The notes: generated by a model from the sequence alone, not told the origin. A stretch of 5,344 nucleotides of DNA from Actinomycetes bacterium (GCA_021793895.1 JAJYRW010000125.1:1-5344); one strand, 5' to 3'; positions 1-4,867 are shown, numbered from the stretch's first letter. Translations and numbers: made by a program.

Positions 1-118
1 TGCCGCCGATGCGGGAGCGGACATGTTCGTGGCCGGCTCCGCGGTGTTTGATCACGAAAACGCGGCCGAGCGCGTGGATGCGCTCCGCGAAAAGGCCAGT
101 CTTTCTTCTAATAAGTAG
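1..118 (+). CDS. rpe: Ribulose-phosphate 3-epimerase, C-terminal end (partial)
   Basis: The open frame enters at base 2 and ends at TAG 116-118, leaving 38 residues; the 5' part lies outside the window. The visible start reads AADAGADMFVAGSAVF, which matches the last beta-alpha unit of Rpe, where the GAD..VAGSA(I/V)F segment forms part of the phosphate-binding site of the TIM barrel. The family enzyme is cytosolic and interconverts ribulose 5-phosphate and xylulose 5-phosphate in the pentose phosphate pathway. The tail after the motif (DHENAAERVDALREKA...) is the usual terminal helix, so the C-terminus looks intact. It is convergent with the membrane-protein gene at 222-983. Rpe often neighbours riboflavin genes in actinobacteria, and ribulose 5-phosphate is the substrate of the RibB half of RibBA. 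That metabolic link is my inference. The assignment rests on a short fragment but on a diagnostic motif. Confidence 0.88.
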   Translation, partial: AADAGADMFVAGSAVFDHENAAERVDALREKASLSSNK

Positions 119-150
119 CACGCTCGTCGGACCAGAGTGCGGTCCAACTG

Positions 151-196
151 ACAAAAACGCGGCCTGCCCAGGTCATTGAAGACCGGGCAGGCCGCG
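151..196 (-). terminator. Rho-independent terminator of the membrane-protein gene
   Basis: Bases 158-169 and 185-196 are perfect inverted repeats (12 bp, core GCGGCCTGCCC). Inside them, GGTC 171-174 pairs with GACC 181-184, with one bulged A at 170 and a 6-base loop. Read on the minus strand, the hairpin is followed at once by TTTTTGT (157-151), the classic U-tract. It lies 26 bases past the stop codon of the gene at 222-983. Read on the plus strand (for rpe), the same stem has no T-run after it, so it would be a weaker terminator in that direction. A separate 5-bp hairpin (GGACC 129-133 with GGTCC 141-145) sits just after the rpe stop, also without a T-run. Confidence 0.88.
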
Positions 197-221
197 CAAC
201 TATGTCTGAGTCTTCGCGGAT

Positions 222-983
222 TTACGCCTGACCGTAGGGATTTTCAGGATTCTGCGGGCCCGCGGGCGGCGCAGGAGGCTGCTGGGGGTACTGCTGACCC
301 GGCTGGCCCTGTTGCTCCGGCTGGCCCGGAGCGGCCGGTGGCTGCTGGGGGTACTGCTGCCCTGGCTGATCCGGCTGCGGCGGATGCTGCTGATCCTGCT
401 GCGCAGGTGGTTGCTGCTGATAACTCTGCGGCGGGTAGGGCTGCTGGCCCTGTTGCCCGGGCTGCCCAGGTTGTCCGGGCGCCGCGGGAGGTTGCTGGTA
501 TCCCGGTTGCTGCTGGGTGTACCCCTGCTGCTGATACGGCTGGTAGCCCTGCTGCTGATACGGTTGGTAGCCCTGCTGCTGGTATCCCTGCCCCGGCGCG
601 GGACCGGCGGCCTTGACTTCAACAGTCATCTGCCAAATCGCGACTCCGAGCCATGCCAGACCGCCCAGGAGCGTGAAATACAGCCCGATAGCGGCGTAGC
701 GGTTCATGTCGACTATTCCGGTCAGCGACACAAGCGCGCCCAGCACAATCAAAATGATGCTGGTCACCTTGGTCGGAATCTTCGGTGCCATGAACACTTC
801 GGTTCCCAGTACCAGGGCAGCCAGCCCCAAAAGCGCGAGGATCAAAGTGATTACGCCATCACCTTCGACGCCAAGGACATTCATTCCATAAACGGAGACC
901 CACGGAAGAAACGCGGCGATGAACACCACGGCCATGGCGCCAGCGGCAATTTTTTGCTGCAGAGTTAGCGCGTTAATTTTCAT
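222..983 (-). CDS. Unrecognised four-TM membrane protein with Q/P/G/Y-rich repetitive tail
   Basis: The protein has 253 residues, starting at ATG 983-981 and ending at TAA 224-222. Four hydrophobic segments are visible at roughly residues 11-31, 42-64, 72-91 and 96-118. The N-terminus and the TM2-TM3 loop (APKIPTK) are basic while the TM1-TM2 loop is acidic, so by the positive-inside rule both ends should be cytoplasmic. Residues 124-253 are almost entirely Gln, Pro, Gly, Tyr and Ala and probably disordered. They include an 8-residue repeat, QQQGYQPY, from residue 135, and a 21-residue unit containing PGQQYPQQPPA seen at 207 and 228. The only conserved-looking part is LPWVSVYG...GVEGDGVITL across TM1-TM2. 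No catalytic motif, signal peptidase site or lipobox is visible. It lies 94 bases after ribH on the same strand but has its own candidate promoter and its own terminator. The function is unknown. A link to flavin metabolism is only positional. Confidence 0.82.
   Translation of the reverse strand: MKINALTLQQKIAAGAMAVVFIAAFLPWVSVYGMNVLGVEGDGVITLILALLGLAALVLGTEVFMAPKIPTKVTSIILIVLGALVSLTGIVDMNRYAAIGLYFTLLGGLAWLGVAIWQMTVEVKAAGPAPGQGYQQQGYQPYQQQGYQPYQQQGYTQQQPGYQQPPAAPGQPGQPGQQGQQPYPPQSYQQQPPAQQDQQHPPQPDQPGQQYPQQPPAAPGQPEQQGQPGQQYPQQPPAPPAGPQNPENPYGQA
277..359. repeat. Two 20-bp direct repeats, 63 bp apart, in the tail-coding region
   Basis: An identical 20-base segment (ggctgctggg followed by ggtactgctg) occurs at 277-296 and 340-359. 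The 63-base offset is 21 codons, so the duplication keeps frame and produces the repeated YPQQPPA blocks in the tail of the membrane protein. It looks like internal tandem duplication followed by drift, not a mobile element. Confidence 0.75.
523..587. repeat. 24-bp tandem repeat encoding QQQGYQPY
   Basis: The unit at 523-546 is repeated at 547-570 with a single difference (cggctgg versus cggttgg). A degenerate third copy begins at 571 (ccctgctgctggta...). The 24-base length is eight codons, so changes in copy number would lengthen or shorten the tail of the membrane protein without a frameshift. Confidence 0.8.
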
Positions 984-1000
984 GATTAAAAGCCTAACGG
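981..1000 (-). promoter_or_regulatory. Candidate -10 box for a leaderless transcript of the membrane-protein gene
   Basis: On the minus strand TAGGCT (996-991) fits the actinobacterial TAnnnT -10 pattern and is followed by only 7 bases (TTTAATC) before ATG 983-981. That spacing places the transcription start at or next to the start codon. No convincing Shine-Dalgarno sequence lies between them and no clear TTGACA-like -35 is seen upstream. The same hexamer stands in the same position before hisE. Confidence 0.45.
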
Positions 1001-1077
1001 TTATGGCGGCCAGTTGTTAGCCGACTCGACTTAGCACAGGCCCGCGTTTAGCGAGCCATCGCTGCAAAGCGCTCAAA

Positions 1078-1578
1078 TCAGCGCTGTTCTTGCAGCTTTG
1101 AAATCTCTTCCAGCACGGCAGCCGTCGCCAAGACCGCTTCCATTGCCTCGGCGCCCTTGTCTTCTTTCGAGCCTTCCAGACCGGCGCGGTCCAGCGCCTG
1201 CTGTTCGGTATCGACGGTCAAGACTCCGAAGCCAACCGGCACGGTGTGACGCAGGGCCACCTCATTCAAGCCGTGCGTGGCGGCCTGGCACACATAATCA
1301 AAGTGCGGAGTCTCACCCTGAACCACCACTCCGAGCGCCACCACGCCATCCACGCCCGATGCAGCTGCGGCATCGGCTGCCACTGCCAGCTCAAAGCTGC
1401 CCGGAACCCGCACCACATCCACGTCGGCGCCCGCCGCCTCGCCCACCCGCAGGGCGCCGGCGACCAGCCCGTCCATTATCTGGGTGTGCCACTGCGCCGC
1501 GACCACGATCACGCGGCGCTTCCTTCCATGGGCATCCGCGCCCGAAACCGCTAGTTTTGGTGCACCTTCACCGGCCAT
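1078..1578 (-). CDS. ribH: 6,7-dimethyl-8-ribityllumazine synthase
   Basis: RibH condenses 5-amino-6-ribitylamino-uracil with 3,4-dihydroxy-2-butanone 4-phosphate to form lumazine, the penultimate riboflavin step. The family is cytosolic and forms pentamers or 60-mer capsids. The 166-residue length is typical. Family motifs occur in order: AAQWHTQI at 27-34 (W30 stands where many homologues have the substrate-stacking Phe; Trp is common in actinobacteria), VPGSFELA at 58-65, GVVVQGETPHFDYV at 83-96 with the general acid/base His at 92, and FGVLTVDTEQQALDRAG at 117-133 with the phosphate-binding Arg at 131. The start codon overlaps the ribBA stop by one base (TAATG) and has a good AGGAG seven bases upstream, so it is both coupled to ribBA and able to initiate by itself. 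It is the last gene of the rib operon. No clear terminator follows it. Confidence 0.96.
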   Translation of the reverse strand: MAGEGAPKLAVSGADAHGRKRRVIVVAAQWHTQIMDGLVAGALRVGEAAGADVDVVRVPGSFELAVAADAAAASGVDGVVALGVVVQGETPHFDYVCQAATHGLNEVALRHTVPVGFGVLTVDTEQQALDRAGLEGSKEDKGAEAMEAVLATAAVLEEISKLQEQR

Positions 1579-2840
1579 TATTTGGCTCCTTCTGTTTCGT
1601 ATTTATGCCCCAACCGCTCCGCCTTGGAGCGCAAATAACGATCGTTATGCGCCCCCACGCCCACATAGAGCGATTCACGTTTTTTAACGGTAATTCCGTG
1701 TGCTTCTAGCTGCGCCACTTTTTGTGGGTTATTGGTCAGCAGCGTGATGTCATCAAGTCCCAAGTCCTGCAAAATCGCCGCCGCCGCCCCAAAGTGACGC
1801 GCATCAATGGGCAGCCCAAGTTCTAAATTTGCGTCCACCGTGTCCAGGCCGGTGTCTTGCAGGGCATAAGCAGCAATTTTCTGACTCAAACCAATGCCGC
1901 GCCCCTCATGTCCGGACAGGTAAATCACGGCCCCGCCCCGCTCCGCAACCAGGCGCATCGCCTGATTTAACTGCGGGCCACAATCACACCGAAGCGACCC
2001 CAGTGCATCCCCGGTCAAACACTCCGAATGCACCCGCACGACGCGCTCCGAATTCGCGTGATCAGCCACCAGCGCTAAATGGTCCACACCAGCCATCTCG
2101 TCGTGATAGGCAATAGCGGTAAAGGTGCCGTGGGCAGTGGGCAAAATCGCATCCGAAACCCGCGTCACGCGTGAGGTGCTTGCAATTTTGGACGGCGCCC
2201 CGTTCGCAACACCGTTCCCGCCACCGCAGGAGGAAGCTACTCGATATTCGGCCAGCTCCTCGATGGTGAGAATCGGCAGGTCGTATTCGGCCGCCAATTC
2301 ATGCGCAGCATCAGCCCGCATGACCGGACCGTGGTCATGTACCAGTTCACACAGCAGGCCCACCGGAGGCAGGCCCGCCAACTGACATAAATCAAGTGCC
2401 GCCTCAGTGTGGCCCCGCCGGGTAAGAACACCGCCCTCTTTTGCCCGCAGCGGGAAAATATGGCCCGGGCGCCGTAAATCCGTCGCATCGCTTTGCGGAT
2501 CGGCCAGGACCCGCATGGTCCGCAGCCGATCGGCAGCCGAAATACCCGTCGTGATGCCGCGATCGGCATCGACACTAATTGTGTAGGCGGTACCGTACGG
2601 GTCCTGGCTGTCTTGCACCATGGGCGGCAGCGCGAGCTCATCAGCGCGCTGATTTGTCAGCGGCACGCACAGCACACCCGAGGAGTGGCGGATAGTCCAC
2701 GCAACCCACTTTTCCGTTGCGGTAGCCGCCGACAAGATGACATCAGCCTCATTTTCCCGACTGGCGTCATCCAAAACGATGACGGGTTTTCCTTGCTGGA
2801 GCGCCGCGAGCGCTGCTGAGATTTTTTCTTCGATACTCAT
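1578..2840 (-). CDS. ribBA: Bifunctional 3,4-dihydroxy-2-butanone 4-phosphate synthase / GTP cyclohydrolase II
   Basis: The protein has 420 residues and two domains. Residues 1-200 are the RibB part, which converts ribulose 5-phosphate to dihydroxybutanone phosphate plus formate. Visible motifs are DDASRENEAD 24-33, HSSGVLC 52-58, GITTGISAADR 95-105, RPGHIFPLR 124-132, GGVLTRRGHTEA 136-147 and CEL 164-166. Residues about 224-390 are the RibA part, which opens GTP to the diaminopyrimidine phosphate. It has SECLTGD 272-278, zinc ligands C274, C285 and C287, Y307, GHEGRGIGL 310-318, D346/R348 and LLTNNP 367-372. Y307 occupies the position where some Streptomyces paralogues carry Met and lose deformylation, so true GCH II activity is expected. 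A Gly/Ser/Asn-rich linker (202-223) joins the domains. Oddity: the usual DDExRENEGD reads DDASRENEAD. The start overlaps the ribE stop (ATGA) with no clear Shine-Dalgarno, implying coupling. Confidence 0.96.
   Translation of the reverse strand: MSIEEKISAALAALQQGKPVIVLDDASRENEADVILSAATATEKWVAWTIRHSSGVLCVPLTNQRADELALPPMVQDSQDPYGTAYTISVDADRGITTGISAADRLRTMRVLADPQSDATDLRRPGHIFPLRAKEGGVLTRRGHTEAALDLCQLAGLPPVGLLCELVHDHGPVMRADAAHELAAEYDLPILTIEELAEYRVASSCGGGNGVANGAPSKIASTSRVTRVSDAILPTAHGTFTAIAYHDEMAGVDHLALVADHANSERVVRVHSECLTGDALGSLRCDCGPQLNQAMRLVAERGGAVIYLSGHEGRGIGLSQKIAAYALQDTGLDTVDANLELGLPIDARHFGAAAAILQDLGLDDITLLTNNPQKVAQLEAHGITVKKRESLYVGVGAHNDRYLRSKAERLGHKYETEGAK
1586..1590 (-). promoter_or_regulatory. 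Ribosome binding site of ribH
   Basis: AGGAG on the minus strand lies inside the last codons of ribBA, seven bases before the ribH ATG (1578-1576). It is one of the strongest Shine-Dalgarno sequences in the operon. It supports this start over any later one and could allow ribH to be translated above the level set by coupling alone. Confidence 0.75.
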
Positions 2841-3433
2841 TTCACAAGCCGTTCTACGTATTTGGCAATTACGTCGACCTCGATGTTTACTTTGTGACCC
2901 ACTTCCAAAGACCCGAGCGTGGTTTCGCTCAGCGTGGTGGGAATAAGCGATACGCCAAATGCGGTGGCATCGCCTGCATCTTTGACCTGGGTCAACGTCA
3001 GTGAAGTGCCGTTGATGGCAACGGAACCCTTGGGGACTAAGTAACGACCAACTGCAGTGGGAATAGTGAAGGAATACTCACTCCACCTCGCGGCCGGTTT
3101 AATGGCCGTAACTTCGGCGATCCCATCAACATGTCCCTGGACAATGTGCCCGTCAAAGCGCCCGGAGGCGGGCATCGCTCGCTCCAGATTGACCCGATCA
3201 CCGGCCTTGAGATTGCCGATCGTGCTCACGCGCAGCGTTTCCGCCATCACGTCAGCGGTGAAGTCTTCCGCCGTGAACTCGGTGACCGTCAGGCAGACGC
3301 CGTCGACGGAAATCGAGTCACCATAGGCGATGCCTTCCAGCGCGCTGGAAGCGGTAAGCGTAATGAGCGCGGCTTCGTCGGTGTTGCGAACATCGGTGAC
3401 GGTCCCGATGTCAGTGATGATTCCAGTGAACAT
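2837..3433 (-). CDS. ribE: Riboflavin synthase, alpha subunit
   Basis: The enzyme catalyses the last riboflavin step, the dismutation of two lumazine molecules to riboflavin plus the pyrimidine that RibH reuses. The family is a cytosolic trimer, sometimes housed inside RibH capsids. The 198 residues hold the two expected lumazine-binding barrels. The first begins with the universal MFTGII, then GDSISVDGVCLTV 38-50 with C47, and GHIVQGHVDG 95-104. The second repeats the pattern with KGSVAINGTSLTL 135-147, SLIPTTLSETTLG 162-174 and VNIEVDVIAKYVER 182-195. The gene is called ribE in Bacillus nomenclature and ribC in E. coli. Small oddity: the usual GGH before IVQGHVD is DGH (D94). It begins 13 bases after ribD, using a TAGGA that includes the ribD stop, and overlaps ribBA by four bases. 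Confidence 0.96.
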   Translation of the reverse strand: MFTGIITDIGTVTDVRNTDEAALITLTASSALEGIAYGDSISVDGVCLTVTEFTAEDFTADVMAETLRVSTIGNLKAGDRVNLERAMPASGRFDGHIVQGHVDGIAEVTAIKPAARWSEYSFTIPTAVGRYLVPKGSVAINGTSLTLTQVKDAGDATAFGVSLIPTTLSETTLGSLEVGHKVNIEVDVIAKYVERLVK

Positions 3434-3444
3434 CTAGATGGTTT

Positions 3445-3449
3445 TCCTA
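3445..3449 (-). promoter_or_regulatory. Ribosome binding site of ribE, built into the ribD stop codon
   Basis: On the minus strand TAGGA (3449-3445) contains the ribD TAG stop and a short Shine-Dalgarno core. Eleven bases separate it from the ribE ATG (3433-3431), slightly longer than ideal. A terminating ribosome would cover it, so ribE translation probably depends largely on ribosomes finishing ribD. That would pass riboswitch control of ribD on to ribE. Confidence 0.55.
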
Positions 3450-4583
3450 ACTTTGTAGCTGCCAGGTCCCCGGCACGGCCGAAGCGAATTTCTGCTTTGG
3501 CCCGGTGAGGATCTGCAGCAGATCCGGTGCTAAATCTAAAAATTCTTGCCGCCGCCAGCGCGGTGCCTGTGAAATATTTGCAACGCCAAAATCACGCACC
3601 ACGCTGGGACCGGCGCCCAGCAGCACGGGAGCTAAATAGTGGTGTACTTCGTCAACGAGCCCGGCGCGGAAAAATTCCGCCAGTACGGTGGCCCCGCCTT
3701 CAACCACTATCTGGCGCAGCCCGCGGGCAAAAAGCTCCTGCAATGCGGCGCCGATGTCCTGGGAGCGCATTTGGATCAGTTCACCGCCGGTGCCGCGCAA
3801 ACGCGCACCCGCAGGTATTTCTCGCTGGCCCAGCACAACGCGCCGGGGCTGATAGGAGGTCCGGCGCTGAAGTTTATGCGCCGCGTCGAGTCGAGAGTCG
3901 TCAACAAGGCGGACCGTCAAAGAGGGGTCATCGGCCAAAACGGTTCCGGTTCCAACCAAAATCCCATCAACTTGCGCGCGTACCTGATGCACGTGGTGGC
4001 GCGCGGGCTGCGAAGTGATCCAGCGGCTTGAGCCATCGGCAGCGGCAATGCGCCCGTCTATGCTGGTGGCAAATTTTGCAATCACATACGGCCGCCCCCG
4101 CGTCACCGCGCTGGTCCACGGCAAAATCAACCGCTGCGCTAATTCCAGTTCCAACTGAAAGTCTGGCGCTAATTCTTCGGGCCCAAACACTTCAACCCCG
4201 GCGGCGCGCAACTGCGCCGCGCCGCCGCCAAACCCACTGGGGTCGGCGACTAGAAAATAAACCCGCGCGATGCCCGCCGCAATTAAGGCGCCGGCGCAGG
4301 GGGGAGTGCGGCCGGTTTGTGAGCAGGGCTCCAGCGTTACGAGCGCCGTTTTACCGCGCAGGTCGATATTGGTGGCGCGCGCCGCCGCAATTGCGGCGGC
4401 CTCCGCATGAGCTGAGCCCGCGCCCTGGTGATGGGCCGCAATCAAAACCGACCCGGCGTCGTCCAAAATCAAACAACCCACCTGCGGGTTGGGGCTGCAC
4501 ACCGGACCGGAGGCGGCCTCGGCGAGTGCCTGGCGCGCTAGGGAGGCCAGTAGCGACTGGCTAAATACCTGGGTGTGTGTCAC
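3447..4583 (-). CDS. ribD: Bifunctional diaminohydroxyphosphoribosylaminopyrimidine deaminase / 5-amino-6-(5-phosphoribosylamino)uracil reductase
   Basis: The protein has 378 residues from GTG 4583-4581, chosen because GGGAGG lies five bases upstream and the length fits the family. The frame stays open to a TTG at 4664-4662, but that would read through the riboswitch expression platform. Residues about 1-145 are the zinc-dependent cytidine-deaminase-like domain: SPNPQVG 30-36, HAE 59-61 (zinc His and catalytic Glu), LEPCSQTGRTPPC 84-96 with zinc ligands C87 and C96. Residues about 162-378 are the NADPH-dependent reductase: RPYVIAKFATSIDGRIA 164-180, WIT 188-190, LVGTGTVLADDP 209-220 and VEGG 294-297. 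It performs the two middle steps of the pyrimidine branch, using the RibA product. Oddity: the common His after PC(S/N) is Gln (Q89). It is the first gene of the operon and the direct target of the FMN riboswitch. Confidence 0.95.
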   Translation of the reverse strand: MTHTQVFSQSLLASLARQALAEAASGPVCSPNPQVGCLILDDAGSVLIAAHHQGAGSAHAEAAAIAAARATNIDLRGKTALVTLEPCSQTGRTPPCAGALIAAGIARVYFLVADPSGFGGGAAQLRAAGVEVFGPEELAPDFQLELELAQRLILPWTSAVTRGRPYVIAKFATSIDGRIAAADGSSRWITSQPARHHVHQVRAQVDGILVGTGTVLADDPSLTVRLVDDSRLDAAHKLQRRTSYQPRRVVLGQREIPAGARLRGTGGELIQMRSQDIGAALQELFARGLRQIVVEGGATVLAEFFRAGLVDEVHHYLAPVLLGAGPSVVRDFGVANISQAPRWRRQEFLDLAPDLLQILTGPKQKFASAVPGTWQLQS

Positions 4584-4588
4584 CGCAA

Positions 4589-4623
4589 CCTCCCGGAACG
4601 AAGCTAAAACTAAAGCTCCGGGG
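4589..4623 (-). promoter_or_regulatory. ribD Shine-Dalgarno and its sequestering hairpin
   Basis: The ribD Shine-Dalgarno GGGAGG occupies 4594-4589 on the minus strand. Just upstream, CCCGGAGC (4622-4615) can pair with GTTCCGGG (4599-4592), giving eight base pairs with one G-U and a 15-base loop. This hides the first three G residues of the Shine-Dalgarno. No U-run follows the hairpin, so it looks like a translation sequestor rather than a terminator, as is usual for FMN riboswitches in high-GC Gram-positives. The 5' arm is also complementary to the aptamer's 5' strand (4809-4817). Confidence 0.7.
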
Positions 4624-4635
4624 AAATGCGGTATT

Positions 4636-4692
4636 CGCGATGAACCCGTTCGGGTTATACACAAATCGCGGGCCGATCTGATTCGGCTCGCG
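4636..4692 (-). other. Two mutually exclusive hairpins in the riboswitch expression platform
   Basis: Hairpin A joins 4683-4692 to 4667-4676 (ten positions, one A-C mismatch, six-base loop). Hairpin B joins CGCGAT 4670-4665 to ATCGCG 4641-4636 and encloses a small stem, AACCCG 4656-4651 with CGGGTT 4648-4643. Both need bases 4667-4670, so they cannot form fully at the same time. They lie between the aptamer and the Shine-Dalgarno hairpin and are not followed by T-runs. They may guide co-transcriptional folding or act only as spacers. Confidence 0.5.
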
Positions 4693-4698
4693 GCGCGC

Positions 4699-4818
4699 TG
4701 CTCCTACCATCCGGACTTTTACCGTCGGTTCTGGAGTTTCACCAGATCAACCGATTACTGGATGTAATCGGGTCGTGGACTTTCACCACCGGCTCGGAGT
4801 TTCACCGACCCCGGAGCA
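4699..4818 (-). promoter_or_regulatory. FMN riboswitch (RFN element) aptamer controlling the rib operon
   Basis: Read on the minus strand, the segment carries the conserved RFN landmarks in order: GGGGTCGGTGAAACTCCGA, CCGGTGGTGAAAGTCC, a variable hairpin (CGATTAC 4770-4764 with GTAATCG 4758-4752), GTTGATCTGGTGAAACTCC, AGAACCGACGGTAAAAGTCC and GGATGG. The closing stem P1 pairs TGCTCC (4818-4813) with GGAGCA (4704-4699), and P2 pairs GGTCG (4810-4806) with CGACC (4775-4771). The family binds flavin mononucleotide and represses riboflavin synthesis or uptake genes when flavin is plentiful. It lies 115 bases upstream of the ribD start. With the expression platform (4584-4698) it accounts for almost the whole ribD-hisE intergenic stretch. 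All core segments appear intact, so it should be functional. Confidence 0.96.
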
Positions 4819-4823
4819 CGCAC

Positions 4824-4862
4824 TTGCACTCCCATCATGCCATACCTCTAGGCTTAACTACC
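4824..4862 (+). promoter_or_regulatory. Candidate promoter for leaderless hisE transcription
   Basis: TAGGCT at 4849-4854 fits the actinobacterial TAnnnT -10 and ends eight bases before the GTG start at 4863, so transcription would begin at or within a base or two of the start codon. There is no Shine-Dalgarno before the GTG, consistent with leaderless translation. TTGCAC at 4824-4829 is a weak possible -35 with a long 19-base spacer. The element overlaps the region needed by the divergent rib promoter. Confidence 0.5.
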
Positions 4863-4867
4863 GTGAA
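4839..4867 (-). promoter_or_regulatory. Possible promoter of the riboflavin operon
   Basis: The rib transcript must start between the aptamer (4818) and hisE. On the minus strand TTCACG (4867-4862) and TATGGC (4844-4839) are spaced by 17 bases and match four and three of six consensus positions. An overlapping alternative -10 is CATGAT (4839-4834). If correct, the -35 covers the hisE start codon. The boxes are weak, so the placement is tentative, although a promoter in this interval is nearly certain. Confidence 0.35.

Noticed and set aside
523..590. CRISPR-like array
   Set aside because: The 24-bp repeats are directly adjacent without spacers, keep codon frame and encode the protein tail.
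176..968. Long open plus-strand frames (176-616 and 312-968) and a minus-strand frame (200-622) over the membrane-protein gene
   Set aside because: They are out-of-frame readings of the repetitive Gln/Pro tail, where GC-rich repeats remove stop codons. Their products are Arg/Leu- or Ala/Pro-rich with no family motifs or good start sites.
1046..1077. Terminator after ribH
   Set aside because: A 5-bp hairpin (AGCGA/TCGCT, 1050-1063) exists, but it is short and no T-run follows on the minus strand. Read-through or a factor-dependent stop is possible, so no terminator was called.
1098..2385. Plus-strand frames opposite ribH and ribBA (for example 1098-1709, 1829-2116, 2125-2385)
   Set aside because: They lie antisense to genes with complete family motifs and give Pro/Arg-rich products typical of shadow frames.
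3527..4564. Plus-strand frames opposite ribD (3527-4018, 3639-4031, 4028-4564)
   Set aside because: ribD is unmistakable on the other strand across this whole stretch. The plus-strand products have no recognisable domain.
4636..4692. Intrinsic terminator in the riboswitch expression platform
   Set aside because: The hairpins are stable enough but no U-tract follows either one. The pairing with the ribD Shine-Dalgarno fits translational control better.
4824..4862. TTG 4824 as the start of hisE
   Set aside because: It would add 13 residues ([12 protein letters not shown]...) unlike known HisE N-termini, it overlaps the probable promoter and it has no Shine-Dalgarno. GTG 4863 gives the standard [10 protein letters not shown] start.
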